Assembly: GCF_030269515.1 (NCBI RefSeq)
Contig: NZ_BSTM01000016.1
Coordinates: forward strand, 91,457-155,456
Source: Actinomadura sp. NBRC 104412
GTDB lineage: Bacteria > Actinomycetota > Actinomycetes > Streptosporangiales > Streptosporangiaceae
Direction: 5' to 3'
DNA: 64,000 nucleotides
The notes under the pieces were generated by a model. That model was not told the DNA's origin. It saw nothing but the letters and a program-made list of their open reading frames with translations, and ran no database searches. The position numbers were made by a program, and so were the translations under genes. Positions 15,916 through 25,263 of the stretch are shown here, piece after piece. Position 1 is the first letter of the stretch; every line of letters begins with the position of its first letter.

Positions 15916-17103
15916 TCAGTCCTCCAGGGCCTGCAGACCGGGGAGCGCCTTGCCCTCGAGGTATTCGAGGCTGGCGCCGCCGCCGGTGGAGATGTGGGAG
16001 AAGCCGTCCTCGGCGAAGCCGAGCCGCCGGACCGCGGCGGCCGAGTCGCCGCCGCCGACGACCGTGAACGCGCCCGAGTCGACCAGACCCTGGGCGACGG
16101 CGCGGGTGCCGTGCGAGTACGGCTCCATCTCGAACACGCCCATCGGGCCGTTCCAGAACACCGTGGCGGCGTCGGCGAGGCGGGCGGCGAACAGCTTGCC
16201 GGACTCGGGGCCGATGTCGAGCCCGAGCCGGTCGGCGGGGATCGCGTCGGCCGGGACCACGTCGTGGGGGGCGTCCGCGGCGAAGGCGGTCGCGGCGACG
16301 ATGTCGACGGGCAGCACGAACTCCACGCCCGCCTCCCGCGCCCGCCGCAGGTACTCGCGCACCGTGTCGAGCTGGTCCTCCTCCAGGAGGCTGCCGCCGA
16401 CCTCGTGGCCCTGCGCCCTGAGGAAGGTGAAGACCATCCCGCCGCCGACCAGGATCCGGTCGGCCTTGCCGAGCAGGTTGTCGATCACGCCGAGCTTGTC
16501 GGAGACCTTGGATCCGCCCAGCACGACGGCGTAGGGGCGCGCGACGTCCTCGGTGAGCCGTTCCAGGACGGCCACCTCGGTCGCGATGAGCCCTCCGGCG
16601 GCGTGCGGCAGCCGCTTCGGGACGTCGAACACGCTGGCGTGCCTGCGGTGCACGGCGCCGAACCCGTCGCCCACGTACAGCTCGGCCAGGGCGGCCAGGC
16701 GGTCGGCGAACGCTCCGCGCTCGGCGTCGTCCTTGCTGGTCTCGCCCGGCTCGAAGCGCAGGTTCTCCAGCAGGGCGACCTCGCCGTCCGCGAGCCCCCC
16801 GGCGGTGGTGCGGGCCGACTCGCCGGCGACGTCGGACGCGAACGCCACCTCCGCGCCGAGCAGCTCGCCGAGCCGGGCGGCGACGGGGGCCAGCGAGAAC
16901 TCGGGCCTCGGCTCTCCCTTGGGACGCCCGAGGTGCGCGCACACGATCACCTTGGCGCCGCGCTCCCGCAGCGTGGAGATCGTGGGCAGGCCGGCCCGGA
17001 TCCGCCCGTCGTCGGTGATCCGCCCGTCCTCGATGGGAACGTTCAGGTCGGCCCGGACGAGCACCCTCTTCCCGGCCACGTCCAGGTCGTCGATGGTACG
17101 CAT
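15916..17103 (-). CDS. pgk: Phosphoglycerate kinase
   Basis: 395 residues, normal length. Substrate-binding R-A-D-L-N-V-P lies near the start, H-L-G-R-P-K-G follows, and the nucleotide site has L-G-G-S-K-V-S-D-K and late G-G-G-D-S-A-A-A. One position is unusual: the family block around D-G-F-G-A-V-H-R-R-H-A-S normally reads D-A-F-G-x-x-H-R-x-H-A-S. Start is the ATG at 17103 with GGAAGGA 11 nt upstream; an upstream in-frame ATG adds 19 atypical residues. It is separated from gap by a very strong hairpin. Confidence 0.97.
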   Translation of the reverse strand: MRTIDDLDVAGKRVLVRADLNVPIEDGRITDDGRIRAGLPTISTLRERGAKVIVCAHLGRPKGEPRPEFSLAPVAARLGELLGAEVAFASDVAGESARTTAGGLADGEVALLENLRFEPGETSKDDAERGAFADRLAALAELYVGDGFGAVHRRHASVFDVPKRLPHAAGGLIATEVAVLERLTEDVARPYAVVLGGSKVSDKLGVIDNLLGKADRILVGGGMVFTFLRAQGHEVGGSLLEEDQLDTVREYLRRAREAGVEFVLPVDIVAATAFAADAPHDVVPADAIPADRLGLDIGPESGKLFAARLADAATVFWNGPMGVFEMEPYSHGTRAVAQGLVDSGAFTVVGGGDSAAAVRRLGFAEDGFSHISTGGGASLEYLEGKALPGLQALED

Positions 17104-17129
17104 CGAGTGCGATGTCCTTCCGGAGACGG

Positions 17130-17167
17130 GACCGCCGTGGCCGCGCGCCGGCGCGGCCACGGCGGTC
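17130..17167 (-). terminator. Perfect 17-bp hairpin between gap and pgk
   Basis: Arms 17130-17146 and 17151-17167 are perfectly complementary around a GCCG loop. It sits 9 nt after the gap stop and 26 nt before the pgk ATG. There is no U-tract. It could be a partial terminator or an RNA-processing/stability element that uncouples gap from pgk-tpiA levels. Confidence 0.75.
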
Positions 17168-17176
17168 GACCCTGGG

Positions 17177-18184
17177 CTACAGCGACGAGCCGACCAGCTT
17201 GACCAGGTCGACCAGGCGGTTGGAGTAACCCCACTCGTTGTCGTACCAGCCGACGACCTTCACCTGGTCACCGATGATCTTCGTGAGGCCGGAGTCGAAG
17301 ATGCACGAGGCCGGGTCGGTGACGATGTCGGCGGAGACGATCGGGTCCTCGGTGTAGGTCAGGTAGCCCTTCAGCGGCCCGCTCTCGGCGGCCTCCCGGT
17401 AGGCGGCGTTGACCTCGTCCACGGTGACCTCGCGGGACAGCGTGGCGGTCAGGTCGGTGGCCGAGCCGGTCGGCACCGGGACGCGCAGCGCGTAGCCGTC
17501 CAGCCTGCCGTTCAGTTCCGGCAGCACCAGGCCGATCGCCTTGGCGGCGCCGGTGGAGGTCGGGACGACGTTGATGGCGGCGGCGCGGGCGCGGCGCTTG
17601 TCCTTGTGCGGCGCGTCCTGGAGGTTCTGGTCCTGGGTGTAGGCGTGGATCGTGGTCATCAGGCCCTTCTCGATGCCGAACGCGTCGTTCAGGACCTTGG
17701 CCAGCGGCGCCAGGCAGTTGGTGGTGCAGGAGGCGTTGGAGATCACCGTGTGGGCGGCCGGGTCGTAGGCGTCGTCGTTCACGCCGAGGACCAGCGTCAC
17801 GTCCTCGTTCTTGGCCGGCGCGGAGATGATCACCTTCTTGGCGCCGTTGTCGGCGTGCACCTTGGCCTTGTTGGCGTCGGTGAAGAACCCGGTGGACTCG
17901 ACCACGACATCGACCCCGAGCTCGCCCCACTTCAGGTTGGCCGGGTCGCGCTGCTCGAACACCTTGATCGGCGTGCCGCCCACGACGATCTCGTCGGCGG
18001 TGGCGGTGACCTCCTCGGGGAAGCGGCCCAGGATGCTGTCGTACTTGAGCAGCTGCGCGAGGGAGGCGTTGTCGGTCAGGTCGTTGACCGCCACTACCTC
18101 GATGTCGGCACCGCTCGCCTTGAGCGCGCGGTAGAAGTTCCGGCCGATCCGGCCGAACCCGTTGATGCCTACTCGGATGGTCAC
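17177..18184 (-). CDS. gap: Glyceraldehyde-3-phosphate dehydrogenase
   Basis: 335 residues. It oxidises glyceraldehyde 3-phosphate to 1,3-bisphosphoglycerate. The NAD fold starts V-G-I-N-G-F-G-R-I-G-R-N, and the catalytic Cys is in S-N-A-S-C-T-T-N-C-L-A-P-L. Asp/Leu pattern V-A-V-N-D-L-T at the end of the second strand suggests NAD preference. Start is GTG at 18184 with AGGAG 9 nt upstream; an upstream in-frame extension is unrelated. It is normally the first gene after whiA in related genomes, but here a 602-residue protein gene intervenes. Confidence 0.97.
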   Translation of the reverse strand: MTIRVGINGFGRIGRNFYRALKASGADIEVVAVNDLTDNASLAQLLKYDSILGRFPEEVTATADEIVVGGTPIKVFEQRDPANLKWGELGVDVVVESTGFFTDANKAKVHADNGAKKVIISAPAKNEDVTLVLGVNDDAYDPAAHTVISNASCTTNCLAPLAKVLNDAFGIEKGLMTTIHAYTQDQNLQDAPHKDKRRARAAAINVVPTSTGAAKAIGLVLPELNGRLDGYALRVPVPTGSATDLTATLSREVTVDEVNAAYREAAESGPLKGYLTYTEDPIVSADIVTDPASCIFDSGLTKIIGDQVKVVGWYDNEWGYSNRLVDLVKLVGSSL

Positions 18185-18337
18185 GGAACGGCTCTCCTCA
18201 TGACGTGTCTCGACGTGTCTCTCACCTGGAACGGGGTGGGTCCCCCGGCTTCCGACCCTATCGAATGCGCGACCCCGTCCCGACACCGGCGCGAGGTGAG
18301 GAGCGGGTGGTCCGCCGCTCCCCCGGACGGGGGATGA

Positions 18338-20146
18338 TCAGGTCACCGGGACGGTGATCTCGGGGAGGTCCGGGGCGGGCTCCCGCCAGGCGTTGGACAG
18401 CAGCGTCTTGAGGGTCAGCAGGGCCCATGCCTGGTGGGGCCGGCGGGGCGGCACCTCCGCCAGCCGCGTCTCCAGCGCCGACCTGTCGACGAGCTCCAGC
18501 AGCTCGGCCGGCGCGGACATGATCTCCCTGCGCATCAGGTCCGCCAGGTCCCTGCCGTAGGAGCGGCGCCAGTTGAACCCGGGCGTGCGGTGGGCGCGCG
18601 GCGTGGCGCGGCGCCACCAGCCCGGCAGCTCCAGCACCCCGGCCGGCCGCCGCCGCTCGTACCGCCAGCGGCGCCCCTCCAGCGGGACGTCGTGCAGCGC
18701 GGGCGCGAACATCCTGATCAGCATCGCCACCGGCTCCTCGCTGAGCCGCCACTCGACGGGCAGCGCCAGCGCGGCCCGCACCACCCGGTTGTCCAGGAAC
18801 GGGTGGTAGTACGCCCAGTTCATGAGGGTGGCGGTGTGGGAACCCGCCAGCCAGCGGCCGGTCTTGTAGTACATGTGCAGGCGGTCCAGGACGCCGATGC
18901 CCTCGTCCTCGTACCTGGCGCACCAGTGCTCGTAGCTCTTGTGGGCCAGGGCGTTGCTCTCCGGGCCCAGCAGCGCCCGCTGCGCCAGGAAGATCGTCTG
19001 GAGCCTGCGGCGGACACCGTCGGGGGTGAGGTCCTTCTGGTCGGTGAGGAACCCGCCGCGCAGCCGCTCGCCGCCGCTGCCCGAGCTGCGCGGCTCGGGG
19101 TCGAAGGGCGCCCACCCGTTCACGCTCTCGTACGCGGAGTTCATGCCCTCGCACGTCCGGACGATCCCGTGCGCGCGGCGCAGCGGGTGGGGGACGACCA
19201 CCGCGCCCTGCTCCCGCCGGTCCAGGGTGACCTGGCACTCCACGCCCAGGACGGCAGCGACCCGCTCGGCGATCCGCACGTCCGGGTCGTCGGCGAGCCC
19301 GTGGACGGCGCCGAAGAACGGCACCCCGGCGGCATGGCAGGCGGCGGCGATCAGGCGGCTGTCGCGCCCGCCCGACAGCGCCAGCCGCATCGGGCGGTCG
19401 TGCCGGGTGAACGGCCGCACGGCCTCGGTCATCGCCTCGGCCAGCGGCGCGATCAGCCGGGCGGCGTCGCGCCGGCCGCGCGGCATCTCGCCCTGCTCGG
19501 GCAGCGGGCGCTCGGCGACCTTGAGCAGCCCGCCGACCGGGGCCGTGAGCGTGCCCGCGTTGGGCACCGCCGCCACGCCCTGGAACGGGGTGTGGTCGGA
19601 GGTGAAGAAGCCGTGCCGGACGATCACGTGCAGGGCGGGCACGTCGTAGGCCGGTTCGGGCCGGACCAGCCCGGTCACCGCGGCGCGCGCGGGCAGGTGC
19701 GCCAGCAGGGCGCGCGAGGCGGCGAACCGCATCCCGCCCGCCTCCGCGTAGTACACCGGGCACGCCCTGGTGACCGAGGTGAGCGCGACGAACCCGGACG
19801 GGTCGGCGCGGAAGCCCGAGAAGCAGCCGCCCAGCCCGTCCGACGCCTCCCCCGGGTCCTCGGCCTCCAGCAGCACGCGGGCGTCGTCCTCACCGGCCAG
19901 GTAGCCGCAGTAGCCGAGGACGCGGCCGCCCGCGGACCGCAGCGGCGGCGGGAACGGCGGCTCGTCCGGCTCATTGGACCACCCCAGCAGCGCGACACCG
20001 CCGTCGGGCGAGAACCATTCCGCCGTCCGCCACCGGTCCGGCGGCACCGGCACCGCGTCGCCGATCGCCGCGCGGGCGGCGTCCCGTACCTGACCGGGGA
20101 TCACGTTCCCGCGGTCGCTCACCGAGATCGCAAGGTAGGCACGCAT
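18338..20146 (-). CDS. Asparagine-synthase-like protein (stand-alone, whiA-gap insertion)
   Basis: 602 residues. The middle has the PP-loop of ATP pyrophosphatases, M-R-L-A-L-S-G-G-R-D-S-R-L-I (about 253-266), with a C-terminal helical domain as in asparagine and beta-lactam synthetases. The N-terminal half resembles a glutaminase-like fold (A-S-R-A-L-L-A-H-L segment), but no catalytic Cys follows the initiator Met (M-R-A-Y-L), so glutamine hydrolysis is unlikely. Such proteins activate a carboxylate with ATP and may modify a peptide or metabolite. It has GGTGG directly before the ATG and a 124-nt upstream region of its own. No biosynthetic partners lie beside it. Confidence 0.8.
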   Translation of the reverse strand: MRAYLAISVSDRGNVIPGQVRDAARAAIGDAVPVPPDRWRTAEWFSPDGGVALLGWSNEPDEPPFPPPLRSAGGRVLGYCGYLAGEDDARVLLEAEDPGEASDGLGGCFSGFRADPSGFVALTSVTRACPVYYAEAGGMRFAASRALLAHLPARAAVTGLVRPEPAYDVPALHVIVRHGFFTSDHTPFQGVAAVPNAGTLTAPVGGLLKVAERPLPEQGEMPRGRRDAARLIAPLAEAMTEAVRPFTRHDRPMRLALSGGRDSRLIAAACHAAGVPFFGAVHGLADDPDVRIAERVAAVLGVECQVTLDRREQGAVVVPHPLRRAHGIVRTCEGMNSAYESVNGWAPFDPEPRSSGSGGERLRGGFLTDQKDLTPDGVRRRLQTIFLAQRALLGPESNALAHKSYEHWCARYEDEGIGVLDRLHMYYKTGRWLAGSHTATLMNWAYYHPFLDNRVVRAALALPVEWRLSEEPVAMLIRMFAPALHDVPLEGRRWRYERRRPAGVLELPGWWRRATPRAHRTPGFNWRRSYGRDLADLMRREIMSAPAELLELVDRSALETRLAEVPPRRPHQAWALLTLKTLLSNAWREPAPDLPEITVPVT

Positions 20147-20270
20147 CCACCGAATCCAACGGCGGGCGGGTTACGGACCTGTGAACGGGGCTGGGCGGCC
20201 CGCCGTCAAGCCGATGTCATGCGCCGCGTCACCAGCGGAAACACCACAAAGTTGCGGGGCGCGCGCGGCG

Positions 20271-21251
20271 CTAGGGCGCGAGCATGTCGGCGGTGAGGTT
20301 GGCGTCGGTGCCCGGAATGCCCTGGTCCTGGGCGCGCTTGTCGGCCATCGCCAGCAGCCGCCGGATCCGTCCCGCGATCGCGTCCTTGGTCAGCGGAGGG
20401 TCGGCGAGCTGGCCCAGCTCCTCCAGGGACGCCTGCTTGTGCTCCAGGCGCAGCCGGCCCGCGCTGACCAGGTGCTCGGGCGCGTCGTCGCCGAGGATCT
20501 CCAGCGCCCGCGCCACCCGGGCGCCGGCGGCGACCGCCGCCCGCGCCGAACGGCGCAGGTTGGCGTCGTCGAAGTTGGCCAGCCGGTTGGCGGTGGCCCG
20601 CACCTCCCGGCGCATCCGCCGCTCCTCCCAGGCCAGCACGCTGTCGTGGGCGCCGAGCCGGGTCAGCAGCGCGCTGATCGCGTCGCCGTCGCGCACCACC
20701 ACCCGGTCGACGCCGCGCACCTCGCGGGCCTTGGCGTGGATCTTCAGCCGGCGGGCGGCACCGACGAGGGCCAGCGCGGCCTCCGGGCCGGGGCAGGTCA
20801 CCTCCAGCGACATCGACCGGCCCGGCTCGGTCAGCGACCCGTGCGCCAGGAACGCCCCCCGCCACGCCGACTCCGCGTCACAGGCCGCCCCCGCGACCAC
20901 ATGCCGCGGCAGCCCCCGCACCGGGCGGCCGTTGTTGTCGATCAGGCCGGTCTGGCGGGCCAGCGACTCCCCGTCCCGGAACACCCTCACCACGTACCGG
21001 TTGCCCTTGCGCAGCCCGCTGGGCGCCAGCACCACGACGTCGGAGCTGTGGCCGAAGACCTCGGCGATGTCACGGCGCAGCCGGCGGGCGGCGGACCCGG
21101 TGTCGATCTCGGCCTCGATCACGATCCGCCCGCTGACCAGATGGAGGCCACCGGCGAACCGCAGCAGCGTCGACACCTCGGCCTTCCGGCAGCACGGTTT
21201 GAGCACCGGCAGCCGGCTCAGCTCGTCCTTGACCACCCCTGTCATCGCCAT
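20271..21251 (-). CDS. whiA: Sporulation/cell-division transcription regulator WhiA
   Basis: 326 residues. WhiA joins an inactive LAGLIDADG homing-endonuclease-like N-domain to a C-terminal helix-turn-helix; with WhiB it drives septation genes in streptomycetes. The start reads T-G-V-V-K-D-E-L-S-R-L-P, the conserved WhiA opening, and the HTH region contains L-G-Q-L-A-D-P-P-L-T-K-D-A-I-A-G-R. ATG at 21251; a second ATG at 21245 fits family alignments better. It lies 65 nt after yvcK. Confidence 0.95.
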   Translation of the reverse strand: MAMTGVVKDELSRLPVLKPCCRKAEVSTLLRFAGGLHLVSGRIVIEAEIDTGSAARRLRRDIAEVFGHSSDVVVLAPSGLRKGNRYVVRVFRDGESLARQTGLIDNNGRPVRGLPRHVVAGAACDAESAWRGAFLAHGSLTEPGRSMSLEVTCPGPEAALALVGAARRLKIHAKAREVRGVDRVVVRDGDAISALLTRLGAHDSVLAWEERRMRREVRATANRLANFDDANLRRSARAAVAAGARVARALEILGDDAPEHLVSAGRLRLEHKQASLEELGQLADPPLTKDAIAGRIRRLLAMADKRAQDQGIPGTDANLTADMLAP

Positions 21252-21316
21252 GAACGCACCCTCCCCCTAGGACCTGGCCTCGCCAGCAGTGTGGCCGATG
21301 GCGGCCCCGCCCGAGG

Positions 21317-22303
21317 TCAGTCACCGAAAATCTTCACGAAGGCTTGGGCCAGCCGGGCCGGATCGTGACGCGGCGAGCCGTCGGCGGCGGCGACGTCGGC
21401 CAGCACCAGGCGGCCCCCGAGGTCCTGGACGGCCTTGTCCAGCGCCGCCGTGTCCTCCACCACCCCCCGGTCGGCCAGCACCACGTCCACCCGCAGGTCG
21501 GGTGCGTGCGCCTGGAGTACCTCCAGGTGGGTCTGCGGCGAGAAGTCGTCGGTCTCCCCCGGCTGCGGCGCGAGGTTCAGCGCGACCACCCGGCGGGCCG
21601 GCGTGGCGACCAGCGCGCGGGCCAGCTCGGGCACCTTCAGGTGCGGCAGCACGCTGGTGAACCACGACCCCGGGCCGAACACCACCCAGTCCGCGGACCG
21701 CACCGCCTCCACCGCCTCGGGGCAGGCCGGCGGATCGGCCGGGACCAGGTCGATGCCCAGCACCGTACCAGGCGTCTTCGCGCAGGCCACCTGCCCCTTC
21801 ACCCGTGTCACCTCGTGGGGCCGGGACGGGTCGGCGCCGCGCACCTCCGCGACGATGTCCATCGGCACCGAGGCCATCGGCAGCACCCGGCCCTGCGCGC
21901 CCAGCAGGCGCCCCACCCAGTCGAGCCCCGCCACCGTGGAGCCGGGCCTGCCGGGCCCGGAGTCCTGCGCGGCGGCGCCCAGCAGCTCCCACAGCGCGAC
22001 GATCAGCAGGTTGCCCACGGCGTGGTCGTGCAGCTCGCCCTGGCTGCGGAACCGGTGCTGGACGACGTCGCGCCAGGTCTGGCCCCACTCGTCGTCGCCG
22101 CACAGCGCGGCCAGCGCCATCCGCAGGTCGCCGGGCGGCAGCACGCCCAGCTCGCGGCGCAGCCGGCCGCTGGAGCCGCCGTCGTCGGCGACCGTCACCA
22201 CCGCGCTCAGCCGGCCGGTGACCCGGCGCAGCGCCGACAGCGACGCGTACAGGCCGTGCCCGCCGCCGAGCGCCACCACCTCGGGCCCGGACCGGCTCAC
22301 CAC
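21317..22303 (-). CDS. yvcK: YvcK/CofD-like gluconeogenesis factor family protein
   Basis: About 328 residues. The nucleotide-sugar-binding fold shows V-V-A-L-G-G-G-H-G-L-Y-A-S-L and V-T-V-A-D-D-G-G-S-S-G-R-L-R, both diagnostic, then D-E-W-G-Q-T and G-P-G-S-W-F-T-S-V-L-P. YvcK homologues affect carbon flux and cell envelope synthesis and bind UDP-sugars. The start is one of tandem GTGs at 22303/22300; a far upstream ATG at 22399 overlaps rapZ by 50 nt and adds atypical residues. Middle gene of rapZ-yvcK-whiA. Confidence 0.93.
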   Translation of the reverse strand: MVSRSGPEVVALGGGHGLYASLSALRRVTGRLSAVVTVADDGGSSGRLRRELGVLPPGDLRMALAALCGDDEWGQTWRDVVQHRFRSQGELHDHAVGNLLIVALWELLGAAAQDSGPGRPGSTVAGLDWVGRLLGAQGRVLPMASVPMDIVAEVRGADPSRPHEVTRVKGQVACAKTPGTVLGIDLVPADPPACPEAVEAVRSADWVVFGPGSWFTSVLPHLKVPELARALVATPARRVVALNLAPQPGETDDFSPQTHLEVLQAHAPDLRVDVVLADRGVVEDTAALDKAVQDLGGRLVLADVAAADGSPRHDPARLAQAFVKIFGD

Positions 22304-22349
22304 GGCACCACCCGGAGCGTTCGCTGGACCTGGATCACGCCTCCCGAGC

Positions 22350-23228
22350 TCACTCACGGCCGAGGTCGCGATGGGTGGCCTGTACCTCGATGCCCTCATC
22401 TCTCAGCCGGGCGGCGAGCTGCTCCGCCATGGCCACACTACGGTGCTTGCCGCCGGTGCATCCCACGGCCAGCGTCACGTAGTGCTTGCCCTCGCGCTCG
22501 TACCCCTCGGCGAGCAGCCGCAACACCTCGGTGTAGGCGTCCAGGAACTCCTTGGCGCCGCGCTGGCCCAGCACGTAGTCGCGGACGGCGGCGTCGCGGC
22601 CGGTCTTGGGGCGCAGCTCGGGGATCCAGTGCGGGTTGGGCAGGAAGCGGCAGTCGACGACCAGGTCGGCGTCCACCGGCAGGCCGTACTTGTAGCCGAA
22701 CGACACGACGGTGGCCCGCAGGCTCGACTCGCCGGTGTCGTTGCCGAAGAAGCCGACGATCTTGGCGCGCAGCTCGTGCACGTTCAGCCCGCTGGTGTCG
22801 ATCACCAGGTCGGCCTCGGCGCGCACCTCGCGCACCAGCTCCCGCTCCCGGGCGATCCCGTCGACCAGCCGGCCGTCGCCCTGCAGCGGGTGCGGGCGGC
22901 GGACGCTCTCGAACCGGCGGACCAGGTCGGCGTCGCCCGCCTCCAGGAACACCACCCGGGGATGGACGCCGCGCGCCTCCAGCTCGGCGATCGCCGAGTG
23001 CAGGTCGTCGGTGAACGCGCGGCTGCGCACGTCCACCACGACGGCGATCCGGGGCACCGCGTCCTTCACCCGGCCGCCCAGATCGGCCATGGTGGCCAGC
23101 AGGGCGGGCGGCAGGTTGTCGACCACGAACCAGTCCAGGTCCTCCAGGGACTTGGCGGCCGTGCTGCGCCCCGCACCGGACATGCCGGTGACGATCACGA
23201 TGTCGGGTACCTGGGTCTCTGTCGTCAA
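22350..23228 (-). CDS. rapZ: RNase adapter protein RapZ family (P-loop protein)
   Basis: 292 residues. The P-loop is G-M-S-G-A-G-R-S-T-A, with Arg in place of the usual Lys, which is the normal form in actinobacteria. V-D-N-L-P-P-A-L-L follows, and the C-terminal domain has V-S-F-G-Y-K-Y-G-L-P and C-T-G-G-K-H-R-S-V, the GlmZ-binding/metabolite-sensing half. The exact role in actinobacteria is not settled. The TTG start at 23228 overlaps the uvrC stop as TTGA. Confidence 0.94.
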   Translation of the reverse strand: MTTETQVPDIVIVTGMSGAGRSTAAKSLEDLDWFVVDNLPPALLATMADLGGRVKDAVPRIAVVVDVRSRAFTDDLHSAIAELEARGVHPRVVFLEAGDADLVRRFESVRRPHPLQGDGRLVDGIARERELVREVRAEADLVIDTSGLNVHELRAKIVGFFGNDTGESSLRATVVSFGYKYGLPVDADLVVDCRFLPNPHWIPELRPKTGRDAAVRDYVLGQRGAKEFLDAYTEVLRLLAEGYEREGKHYVTLAVGCTGGKHRSVAMAEQLAARLRDEGIEVQATHRDLGRE

Positions 23229-25222
23229 CTCGCCTCTCCCCCGTGGTGGCCGCCGCTCCGCCCGGCGGCCCGCGGATCGCCCGCCGTCCCCCCGTGCAGC
23301 GCGGCGGCGATCCGGTTCGCACTGCTCGGGCCGATGCCCGGGACCTCGGCGATCTGCTCGGGCGTCGCCTCCCTCAACCGCTTCACCGACCCGAAGTGTC
23401 TCAGCAGGGCCGCCCGCCGCGCGGGCCCGAGACCGGGAACGTCATCGAGCTCGCTCACCGTCATGGCCTTGGACCGCCGCTGCCGGTGGAAGGTGATGGC
23501 GAACCGGTGCGCCTCGTCGCGTACCCGCTGGACGAGGAACATGCCCTCGCTGTTGCGCGGCAGGATCACCGGGTCGGGGTCGCCGGGCAGCCAGATCTCC
23601 TCCAGCCGCTTGGCCAGGCCGCACACCGCGATGTCGTCGATGCCCAGCTCGTCCAGCGCCCGCCGGGCGGCGGCGACCTGCGGCGGGCCGCCGTCGACCA
23701 CCACCAGGTTGGGCGGGTAGGCGAACTTGCGCGGCTTGCCGGTCTCGGGGTCGATCGGCTGGTGCGCGGCCGCCTGGGCGGCCGAGTCCCCGGGGTCCTC
23801 GCCGATCGCGTCGAGCTCGCCGAACTTCTCGCTCTCGGCCAGATAGCGGCGGAACCTGCGGGTGATCACCTCGTGGATGGAGCGGACGTCGTCCTGCCCC
23901 TCCACCCCCTTGATCGTGAAGCGGCGGTACTCGCCCTTGCGGGCCAGCCCGTCCTCGAACACCACCATCGAGGCCACGACGTTGGACCCTTGCAGGTTGG
24001 AGACGTCGTAGCACTCGATGCGCAGCGGCGCCTCGGGCAGCTCCAGGGCGTCCTGGAGCTCGCGCAGCGCCCGGCTGCGGGTGGTCAGGTCGCTGGCGCG
24101 GCGGGTCTTGTGCTGCTTGAGCGCCTCCATCGCGTTGCGCGCGACGGTGTCGAGCAGCGCCTTCTTGTCGCCGCGCCGCGGCACCCGCAGGTGGACGGGA
24201 CCGCCGCGCTGCTCGCTGAGCAGCTCGGTCATCGCGGCCTCGTCCGGCGGCGCCTCGGGGACGAACACCTCGCGCGGCACCGACTCGCTCTCGCTGTAGA
24301 TCTGGATCAGGAAGTGCTCGACCAGGTCGGAGGTGGTGACGTCCTCCACCTTGTCGACCACCCAGCCGCGCTGCCCGCGGATGCGGCCGCCGCGCACGTA
24401 GAACACCTGGACGGCCGCCTCCAGCTCGTCCTCGGCCAGCGCGATCATGTCGCCGTCGGTGCGGTCGCCCAGCACCACCGCCTGCTTCTCCAGGGCCCGC
24501 TCCAGAGCGCGGATGTCGTCGCGCAGCCGGGCGGCCCGCTCGTACTCCAGCTCGGCGGCGGCCTCGCGCATCTCGCGTTCGAGGCGCTTGATGAACCGGC
24601 CGGTCTCACCGGCCATGAAGTCGCAGAAGTCCTCGGCCAGCACCCGGTGCTCCTCGGGCGTGACCCGGCCGACGCAGGGCGCCGAGCACTTGCCGATGTA
24701 GCCGAGCAGGCAGGGCCGGTCGAGCTGGCGCTGCCGCTTGAACACCCCCGGACGGCACGTGCGGACGGGGAAGACCCGCAGCAGTTGATCGACCGTCTCC
24801 CGGATCGCCCACGCGTGGGAGTACGGCCCGAAGTAGCGCACGCCCTTGCGTTTCGCGCCGCGCATCACCATCACCCTCGGGTACTCCTCGTCGAGGGTGA
24901 CCGCCAGATAGGGATAGGACTTGTCGTCGCGGTAGCGCACGTTGAACCGCGGGTCGAACTCCTTGATCCAGGAGTATTCGAGCTGGAGGGCCTCGACCTC
25001 GGTGCGCACCACCGTCCAGTCGACGCGGGCGGCGGTCTGCAGCATGGTCTGCGTGCGGGGGTGCAGCCCGGCGAAGTCGGCGAAGTAGGAGTTGAGCCGG
25101 GACCGCAGGTTCTTGGCCTTGCCCACGTAGACGACCCGTCCGTGTTCGTCACGGAATCGGTAGACGCCGGGTGACTCCGGGATGGAGCCGGGCGCGGGCC
25201 GGTAGGTCGCAGGGTCTGCCAC
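23225..25222 (-). CDS. uvrC: Excinuclease ABC subunit C
   Basis: 665 residues. It makes both incisions in nucleotide excision repair. Domains in order: GIY-YIG nuclease (S-P-G-V-Y-R-F-R, then V-Y-V-G-K-A-K-N-L-R-S-R-L) at 1-90, a Cys cluster C-L-L-G-Y-I-G-K-C-S-A-P-C, the UVR helix (about 200-240), the RNase H-like domain with I-E-C-Y-D-V-S-N-L-Q-G, and two C-terminal helix-hairpin-helices around D-V-P-G-L-G-P and E-V-P-G-I-G-P. Start is GTG at 25222. First gene of the uvrC-rapZ-yvcK-whiA block; no SOS box is visible upstream. Confidence 0.96.
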   Translation of the reverse strand: MADPATYRPAPGSIPESPGVYRFRDEHGRVVYVGKAKNLRSRLNSYFADFAGLHPRTQTMLQTAARVDWTVVRTEVEALQLEYSWIKEFDPRFNVRYRDDKSYPYLAVTLDEEYPRVMVMRGAKRKGVRYFGPYSHAWAIRETVDQLLRVFPVRTCRPGVFKRQRQLDRPCLLGYIGKCSAPCVGRVTPEEHRVLAEDFCDFMAGETGRFIKRLEREMREAAAELEYERAARLRDDIRALERALEKQAVVLGDRTDGDMIALAEDELEAAVQVFYVRGGRIRGQRGWVVDKVEDVTTSDLVEHFLIQIYSESESVPREVFVPEAPPDEAAMTELLSEQRGGPVHLRVPRRGDKKALLDTVARNAMEALKQHKTRRASDLTTRSRALRELQDALELPEAPLRIECYDVSNLQGSNVVASMVVFEDGLARKGEYRRFTIKGVEGQDDVRSIHEVITRRFRRYLAESEKFGELDAIGEDPGDSAAQAAAHQPIDPETGKPRKFAYPPNLVVVDGGPPQVAAARRALDELGIDDIAVCGLAKRLEEIWLPGDPDPVILPRNSEGMFLVQRVRDEAHRFAITFHRQRRSKAMTVSELDDVPGLGPARRAALLRHFGSVKRLREATPEQIAEVPGIGPSSANRIAAALHGGTAGDPRAAGRSGGHHGGEAS

Positions 25223-25263
25223 GCCTGAAAGCCTAGTAGGGGCGGCAGACAAACCCGCCACTG

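Noticed and set aside
18185..18337. Twin GACGTGTCTC repeats before gap as WhiA sites
   Set aside because: They contain GACAC on the minus strand twice, but the motif is short and common; without binding data I do not call a site.
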